The notes: a model not told the origin generated them from the sequence alone. DNA of 64,000 nt from Eudorina sp. 2006-703-Eu-15 (GCA_003117195.1 BDSI01000015.1:1-64000); one strand, 5' to 3'. Numbered from the stretch's first letter, positions 41,808 through 54,500 are shown. Numbers and translations: made by a program.

Positions 41808-44800
41808 TCAGTCCCCCTTCGCCGCGCGCTTGGGCCGGGGGCCGTGGCAGCTGCGCTCAGCGCAGCGCTTCTTGCTGTGCCAGTGCTGCATCGCAAACGG
41901 GAGGATGCGCTCATCGAACTCCTTGTAGGGTGGGTCGTCCTCCGACTGGTGCTTGATCCGGATCTCCGGACCGCACAACCTCACGCGCATGAGCTTATCC
42001 AGCGTGCTCAGGTCGAGCTGGGTGCGCTCCCACGACTTGATGTCGTTCATTGCGCTGAAACCCCGCTCCACCTCAGCGCTGGCTGGCTGCATGACCAGCA
42101 TGATCTGGACCAGCTTCCAAACCAACGGAGCAAGCCGCTTCAGCCACACGCCCTCCATCATGTAAAACTCTCGTGCAAGCAATGGCCCCTTGCCCAGAGC
42201 TTGCGCCTTCGCCTGCTTAGCATGCTTGACCAGCTTGTGCACCGCATGCAGCTTCCACTCCTCGTGGACATTGCCCCCCAAACGCTTTGCGTACCACTTC
42301 CCCAGGGCCTTAATCTCCACCGATCCAAATGACTCGGCCGCGCCTTCCTTCACGGCCGCCAAAACCTCCGGACTGAAAATCCGGAACTTTGCGGCATGGC
42401 CCAGATCCTCTTCGGGGAAGCGGTCCCTAATCAACGCAATCAAATCGGTGCACAGATTGCTGACGTACTTCTTACGGAAAACCTCCGCCCCAAACGTAGC
42501 CCAGGAAACTGCCCCACCCGCGCCCAACTCTAGGTCGTGCCCATGCCACCGCCCACTCGACTCCTTCAGCGACGCGAGCAGCTCATTGATGGCCGCGCTG
42601 AAGGTGGGCGGCACGTTGCTCTTGTCGTTGACCTTGTGGTACGTGAACTTGATCTCGAGGGCGCGCAGCTCAGACTCCAGCCACGACTCCACATCCACAA
42701 GCGCCAACTGGCTCGACTGAAAGCAGCAGCTGACCTTAGCGGTGACACCCAGAATCTCATCCAGGATGTACGTCAGGATGAGGTTGTTTGCGTTTCTGTC
42801 GGGGCAAGAGCCATGTTGGTGGCAAGGCACGCCGGGTGGGGAAATCAATTTGGTAATCAAGGGGGGGAGATAGGCCTACTGTTCAAGTCAAGCACACAAG
42901 CAATCGAACAGAGCATTCCAGAAACGTGATGCGCCGCTACCAAACATGCCCAGCCCAAACACGAAAGCAACAAAGGAGAGACGCTGCGCATGCATGCTTG
43001 CTTACTTCAGCCAGCCGTAGATGGTTTCGGCGGCGGGACCAGTCTCCTGCTCGAAGTACTCCAGCAGGACCGGGTACAGCTCCTTAAGCCGCCGGATGCA
43101 GCGAGAACGGGACAGCCCTGTGGAGAAAAAACGAAACGAATGCCCAGGTTAATTCCAACACTACCACACTTCGCAGCTGCGGCCGAAGTCCCCATTGCTT
43201 GGGTGACAACTCACGTGTGGGGCTTCAAGAGCTTGTACTCCTTGGCCCCGAGCAGCTCCTGAAGGGATCGCAGGTCATCCCTGCGCAGCGGGGAGACCTT
43301 GAAGTGGCTGTAGATCTTCGAGATCATCGTGTCCAGCAGCACCAGGTCTTCGTCACCCTTGAACAGGTCCGCGCAAGACAGCGCGAGCTTGTGGGCGGCG
43401 CAGTGGAAGGACAAGAGGTCGGGGCACTCCTTCTTCAGGAGTGCCGCAACACCCTTGTGCTCGCCGACCATGACGCTGGCCCCGTCGCTGGTGAAGCCGA
43501 CAACCTTGCCCATGTCGATGCCGTCCTCCTGGAAAGGTCAAAGATGGCAAGGGGACAACGACAAATATACAGGCTCTCAGCATGAAACCCGATTCCCAGG
43601 GACCGCTGCCAAGGCTACAGAGCGTGTGAGGTAAAGATAGGTACAGTCGTACAGCCCATGCGCATCAATTCGCAGTGCCCATCCCGATAGTTGTAGGTGC
43701 CCAACTGCGCGGGGAACGTACCTCCAGGGCCTCCTTTACGAGGTCGAAGAGCGCCGCCGCATTAGCACTGCCCTTGATGTGCAGCAGCTTCCGGTACCGG
43801 TTGTTGACCTCGCCCATCTCGTCGGAGTACGACACATACAAGGCAAGGTGGTGGGTGATAGTCCGGTCGGTGGACTCGTCGATGGTGATGGCCAGGAACT
43901 CGGAGTCCGCGATGGCCACCCTGGCCACAACATAGTGTGACCCCATATGCCCCTTCGTACCTCCGAAAGGCAGTCCAGCATCTCCATGCCTGCAGGCCGA
44001 GACTGGTAGGGGCCTGCGATCTTGATGTGCGTCGCGTCGGAGGCGGCAAGCAAGGCCGCAAGGTCCACATAGCTCCTCAGGGACTGCGGGGCGAGAATCG
44101 ACGGATAGGTTGATCAGGGAAGGGACGGTAGGTTATTTGTCTAGTTAAGCAGAGATGCATGTACACGGGCAGCCGACGGGGTGGGGTTGTTGGGCGAAGT
44201 CTTGGGAGCCGAAGGTGAAGGCGCTGCAGCCGACGGGTGGGCTTGTTGGGCGAGGGCGTATCGGCGGGCTTGGGAGCCGAAGGTGAAGGCGCTGCAGCCG
44301 ACGGGGTGGGCTTGTTGGGCGAGGGCGTATCGGCGGGCTTGGGGCCTTGGGTGAGGGCGCGGCAGCCGACGGGGTGGGCTTCTTGGGCGAGGGCGTATCG
44401 GCGGGCTTGGGGCCTTGGGTGAGGGCGCGGCAGCTGACGGGGTGGGCTTGTTGGGCGAGGGCGTAGCGGCGGGCTTGGGGGCCTTGGGTGAGGGCGCGGC
44501 AGCCGACGGGGTGGGCTTGTTGGGCGAGGGCGTAGCGGCGGGCTTGGGGGCCTTGGGTGACGCAGACACGGTCCGCGGAGGCGCAGCAGCATCCAAACGC
44601 TCGATGATATTGAGGTTGGTGCCGTTGAAGTTCGTAGCCGCCTTGCGCACCTATGGGAAATGCGGGGAGTGCCGAATGAACCAGTAAGGCGCACGGCAAA
44701 GAGCAACAGTTTTGGAACCCTACTCAGTCATCACTGAGACTTACCGGCATAGTCTCCGGGCTTGAATCAATTTCAATGATCTCGATAGGATTCGTAGGAG

Positions 44801-44981
44801 CTTGCTGCCTCCGCGGCGAGCGGGCCGTGTAGGATGCGGGCAGGGGCACCTTGCGCACGAACGCACCGAGCGAGCTCTGCTTCTTGGTCTGAGCCTTCTT
44901 GATGGCGGGAGACTTCACGGCGTTGTTGTCAGATGCCTTGGCCTTAGCCAAGTAGGTAGCCGCGGCATTAGCGTTAGCCAT
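41808..44981 (-). CDS. hAT transposase (multi-exon, two apparent frame breaks)
   Basis: Exons on the minus strand: 44745-44981, 44165-44650, ~43966-44083, 43722-~43965, 43215-43528, 43006-43117, 41808-42795. Exon 1 (79 aa) has a basic region, a PIP-box-like QSSLGAFV (35-42) and a SIM-like IEIIEID before acidic/Ser residues. Exon 2 is a 23-residue Pro/Ser repeat domain. The catalytic region shows LAITIDESTDRT, GFTSDGASVM, LLSFHCAAHKLALSC, SRSRCIRRLKELYPVLLEYF and the C-terminal hAT dimerisation motif ASAEVERGFSAMN with LDKLMRVRLCG. Frame discrepancies of one base occur near 43,965 (SEV|TKGHMG) and at the exon 5/6 junction. The N-terminal BED finger common in hATs is not seen. Probably recently inactivated, or the indels are sequence errors. 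Confidence 0.82.
44185..44566 (-). repeat. 69-bp coding tandem repeat in the transposase
   Basis: About five units of a 23-residue Pro/Ala/Ser/Lys repeat (KPA(A/D)TPSPNKPTPSAAAPSP(K/S)AP). Three units are 68 bp. The three missing bases sum to one codon, so the exon leaves the repeat in the original frame. Confidence 0.85.
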
Positions 44982-47496
44982 TGCGGAAGAGAAACACAAA
45001 TGAACCAGGACGGAAGTTGCCGAGATTTTATAGCTAAAATGGATTTGCAGAGTGTGAAATTGCGAGCCAAATGACGCTTATAAAAGAGCCATTGGCGTAC
45101 GAACGTGGCAGTTCTCGCGGGCTTTCGTCGGCTTCGGTTACGGGCACTCGGGCTACACGGAAACCACATGCTAACCAGTCAGAGGAACAAAAAATATTTC
45201 CTTGATTCATGTTTTGTGCGTTGCAGATAAAAACCTTGGGCGTGTCCGCGTCGTGCGTACCCTTACCAAACCCACCCGAGGCCCAACCCGGCGCTGACTC
45301 AATATGTTCCTTACTATACCCATGCTGCCTTTTGAGTGTCACTGTAACAGGCATTCCGTAGTAGGGCAAAGGACACATAGAACAGCGGAGACAGGAGTAG
45401 GAAAAGTCACGGTTTTGTGTGCACCCTTTCCCCGGCCTCCGTTACCAAACCCCACCTACCGACCTTTCGCCTTTCCAACTGCCGTTGAACTCGCGCACCA
45501 GTCCCCGCCTCCGTCCTGTGCAGCCTTGCCTTTAGGGCCTAGCAGGTAATAACACGCATACATCCTTGTACTGAGGAAGCCCCGCCTTTCCTCCGTTCCC
45601 CTTCCCACTTCTTCTGGGCACAATAGCAGAGCGGCGTGCTTCGTTACCTGGTCCCCTCGCTGGCTCCGCTTGCTCGCTTACAGCGCCCATTCGCACGCTC
45701 ATACCGTTACGGATCCCTCTGTGCTTATGGAGCGTTGACACAAGCCAAGGTGGCAGTGCTGTGAGCCATTTTTCGATTTCCCTGGCGTCTTCAGCTGTTC
45801 AGGAGCCTTGCGTTCCCTTGTCCAACCCCTGGTAATGGTGCGTCGGCAGCTCGGCACACAAGGAACGTGGCACGTCGCTCTGATTCTGCACCGGGGTCTT
45901 TCAAGTGTTGAGGCTTTGTTTGGCCATCGGTTACAATGTGTTACGTCTCGTCTGTGTGTTCCAGACCGCTCCATTACCCCAACGTGCAGCGTACCTCCAT
46001 TCACATGTCATGTCTCGAGCGCAGAATTAGCACAGTCTTATAGCCGCCTGCACCACTTGCCCCCGTCCGCAATAGGGACGCCATGCGAAACAACGCCGCC
46101 GCTACCAACCCTGGTGTTGGCCTCAACTGCGACACCCATCCTCGACAACAGAACCCATTCCCATTGCCGAAAGAACACAATGCGAGCCCCCGCCACTGCG
46201 CCCGCGCGTATAGACCCCGATACACCAACGCGATTAGCCTACGCCTGAGCAAACCTAGCACAACGCTACACGCCAGCCGAAGCCTGCTCAAATGCTTGCC
46301 CCCGTTCCAGCTCCTCGCCGGCCCGGCCGTCGACGTTCACTGAAGTCCGCGCCGAGGACCACGACAGGTCTTTGCGCCAGGAGGGCATGCCCAGAGGCCA
46401 TGCGGTGCAGGAGCGTCGGAAGAGGGTCAGAGTATGAGGCGGGACCAGACGAAACGAAAGCGTCAGTATCGTCAACCAGTACAGAGAGGAGGAATGTCAC
46501 GGATGCTGCAAAACAACTCCCCGGTTACCAGGTGCAGGAGGTGGTGGGAAACAATATCGTGTGAGCTGGGCAGATATCACCAGCAGGCGCAGGCAGTACG
46601 GACTGAAGCAATACATGCAGGGGCAAGGGCAGTACCGGCAGGGCCAAGAACGACGCAAGAGGGGCGGAGGTTTGGATTCAGGCTATGTGAACCCGGCCGG
46701 CTGGCCCGCTGCCGGTTCGGGTGTCGGCGGCTCCGCCGCTGCCGCCCCGCCCTACACTCCCTCCCGTGTCCCAGCCCCTCCTCCGTGAAATCGAGGCGAG
46801 TCACCGCCCCAGTGGGCGGTGCCAGCACATGCGGACGGATGGCGCGGGGCTGACGGGACGCGCGTGCAAGGCGGCGAGGGGCAGGCGCGGGCGAGATGAG
46901 GGGAAGGGCGAACTGTTGCACGAAGGGGGCCCCGCCCCGCCCCGGAGCGAGGAAAATCGCGGCCCTCCGGCGAACCACCGCTGCCTGACGGGTGGAGCGC
47001 CGAAGCGCTCTCCCCAGGATACAGGGAGAGGGGCGTAAGGAACCTCTGCCCCCTCACTCTCAACCAATGGCGCGCTCCTGATCACCATTTTACCGAGGAC
47101 CGGTGACAGCTGTGCCCCCAGAGCGTCACGCACGCGTCAGATCCGGGTATGCAGTCGGGCGCTCCATGATGGGGCTATGGTTTGCACAAGACAGCACATC
47201 ACCAAGTAAGCTTCCCTTTCGTACACCCATCCCCTGCGCAAGCGGCCCTCGCCTACAAGTCCCGCTGCCAACACCCACTGATCTGGCCCGACCCTGCTCG
47301 GGCACCCACGGATCCCCAACGTGCCCGGAAGGATGGTTTGTCAGGTGCGGGCTTTCCTAGGCCTCCCAGGGCTCCGCTCGGAACCAAAGGCCGCCAAGCC
47401 CTGAAACCTCATTGCGTCCTTACCCTGGGACCCTTCAGCGAGGCCCCAGCCGTCTGGCCAGCTTGCCCACATGCCCGACGGCGGCGCCGTGCAGCG
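44982..47496. other. hAT interior upstream of the transposase; no firm gene
   Basis: About 2.5 kb between the transposase start and the duplicated right part. The only protein-like stretch is a plus-strand frame at about 46,561-46,788 (RRRQYGLKQYMQGQGQYRQ, then Ala/Pro-rich, TGA), which has no ATG start and no clear upstream exon. I do not call it as a gene. Confidence 0.5.
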
Positions 47497-48705
47497 TGAT
47501 AACACACCACGCCATCACACCCATCACCCACCCCTTTACGCCCATCAATCAAACCGCCCGGCGCACAGTTCACCTACCGCAGCAAAACACATTACGTGTC
47601 TCTCTCCGCTGCCCAAGCTGCCGGCTGCACGCGCTCGCCACATGTGTTTGTCGCTCGGCGCCCAGCTCTGAAGGTGAAGGCAAGGGACGAGGGAGAGCGC
47701 AGGAGGGACGCGGGAGCGGTGGGCACTAGGCACAGTGGTGGGACACGTTGGGGTATGACAACAAGAGCAGAAGCAATGAAGCATTCTTGGCGGTGCGCGT
47801 CCGGTCGCTGCTTCCTGTCGGCTGCGGCCAGGCGGCATAACAAGGACTGACATGCACGATGCACAGGCGCCGCCAGCATCCGAGGATAGGATTCCGGTGA
47901 CCCACGGTACGGTATGCACACGTGCACACGTGGGCCTACCACTACAACGCGCTTCGCGTCCTTGTCCAGCATGAAAGGCTGATGCGTACCGTGTCACCAT
48001 CCACATATGATTCCATCTCCAGTGTGCGCAGCTGCGCACGTAGGCCCTAGCGCCCCGCCCCCCGGTAGCGGCTACCGGGTACGCCACCAGGTGTGACCAC
48101 TCGCGACGAAGCTGGTAACATAGCAGCTCTGTGGACGTAGTTTTGATCTTTCCATGATTATGCCTAGAAGACAAAACATTCCCGCGAAGAGAGCAACAGA
48201 AGGTGCGTTTCGCGCCACCATTGGAAACGTTCGCGCACTGCTAGAGCCTGTCAGCTATTTTCACAGCAACCTCTGCACACGAACAAGTTTCTGCTAGGCG
48301 CACGGAGACTAAGGAACGTGCGAAAGCGTTCGGTACTGTGTACTGCGCCTGTTCACTATGTGTGGTCCAAACGTAAAGCACCTTTGCAATAAGTAATAAA
48401 GGTATGATTTGGGTTCAATAGTCATGTCCGGAACTATACATGACAGGCGGATAGGGCGCATCATCGGCTATGTACTGCCGAAACAAGGGTAGATCGCCGT
48501 ACCCAAAATCTCCAAAAACGACTGATATCAATGAGGATCGACCCCAGGCCGGAGATATCCGGGGGTGTGTCGACCTACCAAGTTTCTGTCAACGGAAAGA
48601 TACGTGGCTATCTTGCTGCATCAAAACTTCTTATATTGCCACTTCCTGCGGGGAAAAAGTATCTAAAATTTTCCAAGTTTTTGGGCCGAATATATATTCA
48701 TATCT

Positions 48706-48721
48706 TAAGATAGCCACCCTG
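48706..48721 (-). repeat. hAT right terminal inverted repeat
   Basis: TAAGATAGCCACCCTG, reverse complement of the left TIR. A second copy lies in the short duplication at 57,467-57,482. Confidence 0.93.
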
Positions 48722-48729
48722 ACCCGTAG
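48722..48729. repeat. hAT target-site duplication, right
   Basis: ACCCGTAG directly after the right TIR. Confidence 0.93.
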
Positions 48730-48844
48730 TACGTAACAAAGTGCGCGATACGGGCCTAGGCCCGAGGAGTATCCTACAGCGTCCATCCCGTCGCTGCAAA
48801 CACGGATAGATGTGACTGCCCAACAGGCAGGGGGCACCGCTCCT

Positions 48845-48900
48845 GAATGAATGAATGAATGAAATTATGAATGAACGTTACAGCGGACCCCAAAGGGATC
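48845..48900 (-). mobile_element. LINE 3' tail fragment (minus strand)
   Basis: (TGAA)n then ATGAACGTTACAGCGGACCCC and AAAGGGATC. On the minus strand this is the LINE end GATCCC-TTTGGGGTCCGCTGTAAC plus CATT repeats. The same tail is in the second duplicate at 57,606-57,662. Confidence 0.75.
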
Positions 48901-50741
48901 GCTCATGTCGAAGCCACCGTCGAACCCACTGTCGAAGCCACCGGGTCCGGTGCGTCTTGCGTGTGTGCTTTCCGCATGCTCGTACCACGTCGTACAAGGT
49001 CGTACCTGGGACTGACCACCGAACCAGACACCCAACGGGTCAGGAGGGAAGCAACAGGGCCGCGATGACAGGCGCGCACGCACGCACCACGCAGGAGTGT
49101 ACGATGACGCCTGTGCGTCATCTACGGCATGCAGAATCCGTGAGATTCTGATGCTGGGTGGCCGCAGCATTGACAACGCAGCAGATAATCGTTTTCATGA
49201 GAATTTGCCTTACCGCTTGTAGTAATAAGATGGAAGGTGTGCTTGCTTCCATGGGAGGAGGCGAGCCTAGTTACTGACTGGATTACCTGCCACGGGACAG
49301 TATGTATGGCAGATGTCGCAGTGGCAACCTGTCAGTACTCACGATATGAACTCGCGAAATTACTCTTTCAGTCGCGCTCTCCGTTCACTCGCAACCGTCG
49401 TACTCTCTGTCAGCCGAAGACGCTTTCGGCAAATATACAGAAAAACCTTGGGTTTCTTTCGTTTCACTCAGAAAACCTACAGCGGTTCGGTACATGGTAC
49501 ATGCCCCTGCAAGTCGGTCGCCTTCAAGTATGGATGGGCTTTCGGCCGCCCCAGCGGTCCAATGAGTCCGAACCTTGAAAATCACCACGAACCGTGTCCT
49601 GTCCGTCCCGCGCGCCGTACAACGGTAACCCTTAATACCATTACCTCTGACACGTAAGCGTTAGAAATCACAAAACTCATGTCTGTCAGTGTGTGCTGGT
49701 TTGTTCCTTTCCTGTCGGTCAGCCGCACTGGGGTCGGGGTCGGGGTCGCTCCTCCGACGGGCGCGTCGATAAGCCCTCGCAGCGACCGCCTCGGGGGGAG
49801 GGGGGCCCGCCGCGGTGTCGCTTAGCTCGCAGCCCTGCGCGGCCCTGCGCCCCGACCCGGCCCCGCATGACCCGGCAACGCGGCCCCCAGCGCAACCGCT
49901 CCTGAGCGACGTGCTGGTCCTCTGGGTCCCGGCGGGTACGCAGCCACATTCTTACGTTCGTTTTGTGGTTGTCAAAGTGATCCGAGATCGGCCGTTGCTG
50001 CGGAGCAAATCTTGTCGTTCAGGCTCTCTGCATTTCTTGCCAACCTGAAGATGTGGGAGCTCACGCAGGATACTCACTGACTCATGTCGCTTATGCCGGT
50101 CCTCGCCAGCTTGTTCGGACGCCACTTGCCTCACCTCCATCAAGGCCAGTCACTTCAGCCCGATTACCAGGACAACGCAGCTGAATGAACGACGCAGGAG
50201 CGCGAGAAACACCGTACCAGATCGCGGGGCCGCAAACACTGCCTGACCAAGGAATGCATACCGCGCCATACCGCATCTGACTTACTCGATCACAGTAAAA
50301 ATATGTTGAAACAATACCGAAAGCACCCAAGCAGCAACGCGCCGCAAGCGTTATCCGGCGTTTTGTCGGCGGTATCGGCCAAGGAACTTATATACCTTTT
50401 AAAATCATATTGTAGATGGCATTCTTTGGTAAATATTTATCCTTGAGCAAAGAATTGGAATCGACATGAAACCAACTTCCAGAGTCGCGAACGGGAGGAA
50501 AGTCAGGATGCGGGCAAGCCACCAATGCTGTCACTAATAAAATGCTTACGATACATATATATATTTTAGCATGTACTTGTGGCATAACCTCGTCAGGTTT
50601 TCAGCATCAAGGATCACATCGGAACGGCAGCTTGAAGGGACCTGAAGGAGGCGGCGACGTTTTCATATTTATGTATGCAATGTTTCTAACTTGCAGAATT
50701 GTAGCTTAACCTCGCTGTAGGAGTCCTAACAGAAAGAACTG
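48901..50741. other. Right part of the long duplicate, no gene recognised
   Basis: Unique-looking sequence with small frames on both strands, AT-richer after about 50,340. It is identical in the second duplicate. Nothing recognisable as protein. Confidence 0.5.
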
Positions 50742-51581
50742 TACTTGCGATGGGAGGTTCCACCCTGTTTCACCGGTTGCTCGGCCCTGCTCGGCCGGCC
50801 GAGCGCGGCCGGGAGATCCCAGATCGGAGTTGGTGCATTCACATGCTACAGGGTCGGGCCCTGTCGTAAAACTATTGATATTTCGATATAAATTGTGGGA
50901 ACGATACTTTCCGTCTGGGGGACTTCAGCCCACATTTACCCGTTCTGTATGTATTTGAGCACTACGTGCGGCTCTGTGCGTCTTGCAGATACGTCGATTG
51001 CCAAAGCGGGGTGATACCGCCCCTCGAAGCCGTCGCCACAGTAAGACTACCTGGTAAGTGCTGTGCCCGTGGTGGCAAATTTATGCTTGGAGCACGATGG
51101 CCATCATGCAGAGGGGCCCCACGCTCGCTGTGATATGGTGATGACGTACGATATGATGGCCATCACAGTAAAACTCGTTTATTTATTTATGTATTTGTAA
51201 TGAGCCAATAAGGGCGCCTTCCGCTGACTTATACGAAGACACGCAGATAGGGCTCTTTGATGCTTCACCTGATGAATTTATTGTTACCAATGTTTCCCTT
51301 AATGAGTGAGGTTGATTGTGCTACTGTGCGCCCGCGATGTCGTAAAGTCTGCGACGTTCTCCGACACCACCAACATGTATAGAGATTGTCACTGCCAGCA
51401 ACACCGGCAACAATTTAAAATGAATATAATCTCCCACGCTTTCCCACCATTCTCAGTGGTATTGGGGGACTAACCGAATCTCATATCCTCTCCGCTGCAA
51501 CCCCTCCGGTGTTGCGGGCGTTCTTCATGTGCAGGAGCGCACACAAGACGACGCTGATTCCAGATAACGACGCGCGTCAAG
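50742..51581. other. Intergenic region upstream of gene E
   Basis: No gene recognised. Short repeated GATGGCCATCA elements occur around 51,098 and 51,154. It presumably includes the gene E promoter. Confidence 0.5.
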
Positions 51582-54500
51582 ATGCGGCTTTCGAGCGGGA
51601 GCACGCTGGTCCTGTGTTTCGCTGCCGTCATGGCACTACTGGTTCCCACAGCCTCGGCGTTGTGCAGGAAGCCTATGCGCGGGGCGACTCTTGCCGAGCC
51701 CCCTGTCGTGGTCTGGGGCTCCGAAACCATGTGAGTCACTGGGCTATGCACATTGGTCGTCTGCCGTACATGACTGTGCAGAGATGCACTCGAGTGTGTT
51801 TTCGCTGGATGGCTAAAAGCTGATCCGTGGTGGGTCGCAGTCAACCCTTGATGAGTAATGTTCCGTACACCCACCCATACCTGCTTGCTGGCACATGCAG
51901 GATCGGGTTCGGCAGCGGTTTCCGTGAGAGCCAGGGTGCCAAGCCCGGAGTGGAGGGCCCGTGGCTGGGCCCCTTGGTAACGGCCCTGATGCTGACGCTG
52001 ATTTCGCGCTGGATGTTTCTCCACCGTCCCGCCAAGCCGTCCACCCTCTACTGGCTGGTCACATTCTACCCTTTTGCCACCGCCATTGTGGAGCTCATCC
52101 GGGTCAATTTCGACTCATCCCGCTTCGGTTTTCTGACGGCCGCTTGGCACAACCTGCCCGAGTACGGCATGCTGTTGTACATGTTGCAGAGCAAAAAGAA
52201 CGCCGACAAGGTTAGCAAGCCTGTCGCATCACAAAATTTCAGCTAGCCGTCATCCTTCTTGCACCCATGGCTGTTTGGTTGTCGTGCATTGCTTCGAAGA
52301 GTGGCATCCCTTGCGAAGCGCGACTGCCAGTCCTTGCTGTTCCCCGCCTCTTACCCCGACCCTGCTCGCAGTACTTTCCCCTGGTGCTGCTGTGGGAGTG
52401 GGTCCTGCACGTCTGGATCATGTTCGTGCCCTCCCTCAACGGCATCATGCGCGGCGTCTTCTTCGCGGGCTTCGCCGAGCAGCTCACGGGCATCTGCTGC
52501 GACTTCTTGCTCATGGTTGTATTCACGTACATGTATTTCAGCGCCAAGGTTAAAGGCACTTCGGAGGCTCAGGGCACGACCAACGTAGCAACCGAGGATC
52601 CCACCAAGTCCCTCAAGGTGCGGCGCTCCCCGTGGCTGCATACCGCTTGCGGTTATCCTGGCGTGCTGGTGGGGACTAACCGCAGCGTGCGTCGCCCTTA
52701 CATCCCCGCCTGGCCTGCCTGCCCCTGACGATCCCCCACCATATGGCCCCATATCCCCCATCCAGACGGCCTACCTGTACGCCATGTTGGGAGCCTACTG
52801 CCACATGCTGGAGATCGGGCCGCTGGGTGAGGACGCAGCAGAGGATGGAATTGGTTGGGACGGGATTAGGGCCCCAAAACCACTGGGCAGGGATAATAGG
52901 TCAGGGCTGTGATGGGCGACGAGCTGTGTGGTCACCTCTACGACACCTTGGTTGGAGCAGGTACAAATGAGCAGTTACAAATAATTTCACATTATTTCCG
53001 GAGGCTGACGTCAACAACGCTTCCGTTCCGCTCTGCTTGTCCCTTTGCGCAGTGGTCATGCTGAGCGGCATCGCACCCCGTCCCTACCTGCCCGTCTGCA
53101 TCATCGTGGCCTTCACGTCGCCCATCACCATGTACCTGTACGGCAAGTTCATCCAGGAGTACACGTCCGGCGCAGCTGCCTCCATCTCCGAGACCAAGGA
53201 CGCCGTGAAGGGCAGTACGACACGGAAGCTTTTGGCGCTCGGTATCGTGCTGGGCCTCTCGTTCATCCTCAGCCCTGCACTCGTGCCGTACTGCCCGGGG
53301 ACCGCCCCCGTGAAGCCCGGGGCATTGAACGCCACTGATGCCACCTGCACCTCCCTGCTTCCGACGCCCGCCGCGGCCCCTGCCATGTGCCTGTCCAAAT
53401 CCAAGCTGACCGGTACGACAACCGTGTGGCCCAAGCCCGGCAAGGAGCAGGCCGTGATGGACATGGTGGCCACCATGCCCGGACCGATTCGCTTGGAGGA
53501 CGGGTCGCTCGGGTACGACATTGCATACGGCCGTGACCACGAGGGCCGCTTTGTGGTCAAGTTCTTCGAGTCCTGGAGCTCCATCACCTCCCTCTACCGC
53601 CACATCTACACGAGCCCCACGGTCAACCGAGTGTTCCGCAGTCCCGAGTTCGCTGCGCTGGTGGAGAAGCAGCTGCTCGAGGGCCCCTTCGAGGTGAGCG
53701 GCTGTGGGCGCTAAGACGCGCTCTGCGTTCTTTTACCAGAGTCCGGCTGTCCGGGTCTCCGGGATACAGCACCTGTACGTCCGACTTTCTGTAATGACAA
53801 TTGCCTTTAAGGATAAAGCCTTTAAGGATGAAAGATGTTATAGCGGACCCCGCGGGTCATCGGTGACAACGGCGACAGCCGAGGCTTTCTCATCATACAC
53901 TGCACCGAACTTGCGCCACAATGGCGCACCGGACAGGCTCCACAAATGCACCGAAACACTCCCCGGGCCCACACTACCAGGAAACCACCCCGTTCCTGAG
54001 ATCCAACCCCGGCTAGGGATGAAGCCCGCTCAGGGGGATTAAGCCACCAGGGCGCCCTTAATATACTGCCTTATTATATGTATGAGCAATAAGTTATGGA
54101 CATGGGGACGTGTACGGATGTGTGTCCTTCATTTTTTCCCGCTGACCCTCATCGTACCGCGCAGGCCGCCGTCCCCTGCACCGAGGCCCAGTCTGAGGCG
54201 GTGCCCGTCACCCTGCCCTTCTCCACCATCGTTGATGCCCCGGTGGACTGCCTGTGGGCCAAGTTCGACAACTGGTGCGGAGACAGCAGCTGGGTGTCCC
54301 GGTCCAAGGTGGGTGCGCGGCAGCTCTCCAGGGGTAACGGTTGGTACAGGTAAATAAAGTGAGAAGGGAGAGGTGGTACGGCGCCAACCGTAAATCAGCT
54401 CAACCACACCTGTACACGCACCCTTGGTTCCTCGGCACCGCCATATGTATGCCCGTTTCCTTCATGCAAATAAGAGCCCTCATGCCCGCTTACTTCCCTT

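Larger units (their letters stand above)
41457..48721 (-). mobile_element. hAT DNA transposon, 7,265 bp
   Basis: Ends CAGGGTGGCTATCTTA at 41,457-41,472 and its exact reverse complement at 48,706-48,721, flanked by a perfect 8-bp duplication ACCCGTAG. A CAGGG start, a 16-bp TIR and an 8-bp TSD are diagnostic of the hAT superfamily. Inside is a minus-strand, intron-rich transposase (41,808-44,981) with the hAT dimerisation region. The remaining 3.7 kb upstream of the transposase has no recognised gene and holds a LINE tail-free stretch up to the right TIR. Subterminal repeats of GTATC/GATAC and GTGGCTATCTTGC could be transposase binding sites. Confidence 0.93.
40841..50741. repeat. Segmental duplication, long copy (contains hAT)
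   Basis: Positions 40,841-41,305 equal 55,795-56,259, and 47,497-50,741 equal 56,258-59,503. The order and orientation are the same, so this is one duplicated segment of about 9.9 kb. The other copy lacks the interior (41,306-47,496). Over the shared ~3.7 kb I noticed only one indel (a G-run at 49,800 versus 58,560), so the event is very recent or is an assembly artefact. No inverted or direct terminal repeats frame the segment. Confidence 0.9.

Noticed and set aside
40841..50741. Whole duplicated segment as a Helitron or large transposon
   Set aside because: The ends differ from the TC...CTRR pattern, there is no terminal hairpin, no shared TIR and no visible TSD at either copy.
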